64,000 nucleotides of DNA. It comes from Massilia aurea (GTDB lineage: Bacteria > Pseudomonadota > Gammaproteobacteria > Burkholderiales > Burkholderiaceae_D). The notes below the pieces were generated by a model. That model was given only the letters and a program-made list of their open reading frames with translations. It was not told the DNA's origin and made no database searches. The stretch lies in assembly GCF_014200505.1 (NCBI RefSeq), contig NZ_JACHBX010000001.1, forward strand, positions 434,001 through 498,000, given 5' to 3'. Both the position numbers and the translations under genes were made by a program. Shown here piece by piece: positions 63,423 through 64,000 of this stretch; within the stretch, counting starts at the first letter, position 1, and every line of letters starts with the position of its first letter.

Positions 63423-64000
<578 letters not shown>

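Overview
The window is a high-GC chromosomal segment from a betaproteobacterium, most likely of the Oxalobacteraceae (Massilia/Duganella/Janthinobacterium group). The assignment is an inference from gene content: an exosortase/PEP-CTERM type exopolysaccharide set (EpsE, EpsL, CAAX-like protease), PEP-CTERM tailed proteins, the AcnD/PrpF form of the methylcitrate cycle, a murJ/rpsT divergent pair, and adjacent monomeric and dimeric isocitrate dehydrogenases. No rRNA, tRNA, CRISPR array, insertion sequence or prophage was found.

Layout. 1-10630: end of an ABC-F gene, then an envelope and exopolysaccharide region (CPBP protease, EpsL, EpsE, MgtC-like protein, heparinase II/III family protein, galE with a frameshift, a sugar nucleotidyltransferase, and a GDP-mannose-forming enzyme). 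10631-19287: two secreted-enzyme/PEP-CTERM pairs facing each other (ExeM-like nuclease plus PEP-CTERM protein on the + strand; PEP-CTERM protein plus subtilase on the - strand) with a small Cys-rich lipoprotein between them. 19729-29319: an eleven-gene tightly coupled operon for a type II secretion/type IV pilus hybrid machine (GspG, GspF, GspE, PilM/N/O/P-like proteins, TPR-secretin lipoprotein, three more pseudopilins). 29320-31620: a lower-GC island of four unrecognised genes on the - strand, one of them frameshifted. 31637-35714: NTF2-like protein, hydrolase-TPR fusion, murJ, rpsT. 36129-43615: monomeric IDH, rluE, dimeric ICD, a cold-shock protein, clpS-clpA. 43808-48075: a chemotaxis receptor and a transsulfuration pair. 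48239-58282: propionate regulon (prpR, yjcH-actP, prpB, prpC, acnD, prpF). 58375-64000: a PAS-GGDEF-EAL protein, exonuclease III, small hypothetical genes, a lipoprotein, and the 3' part of leucyl aminopeptidase.

How the parts work together. The EPS genes supply UDP-galactose/glucose and GDP-mannose precursors, outer-membrane export and a periplasmic lyase-type enzyme; the exosortase itself and the polymerisation genes are not in the window. The propionate block is a complete 2-methylcitrate route from propionyl-CoA except for an acyl-CoA synthetase, with a textbook sigma-54 promoter and a shared GTTTCA-N3-TGAAAC palindrome upstream of both prpB and the prpR/actP divergent promoter region. 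The most system-like candidate for follow-up is the hybrid secretion operon; the low-GC island and the two single-base frameshifts are the main anomalies.
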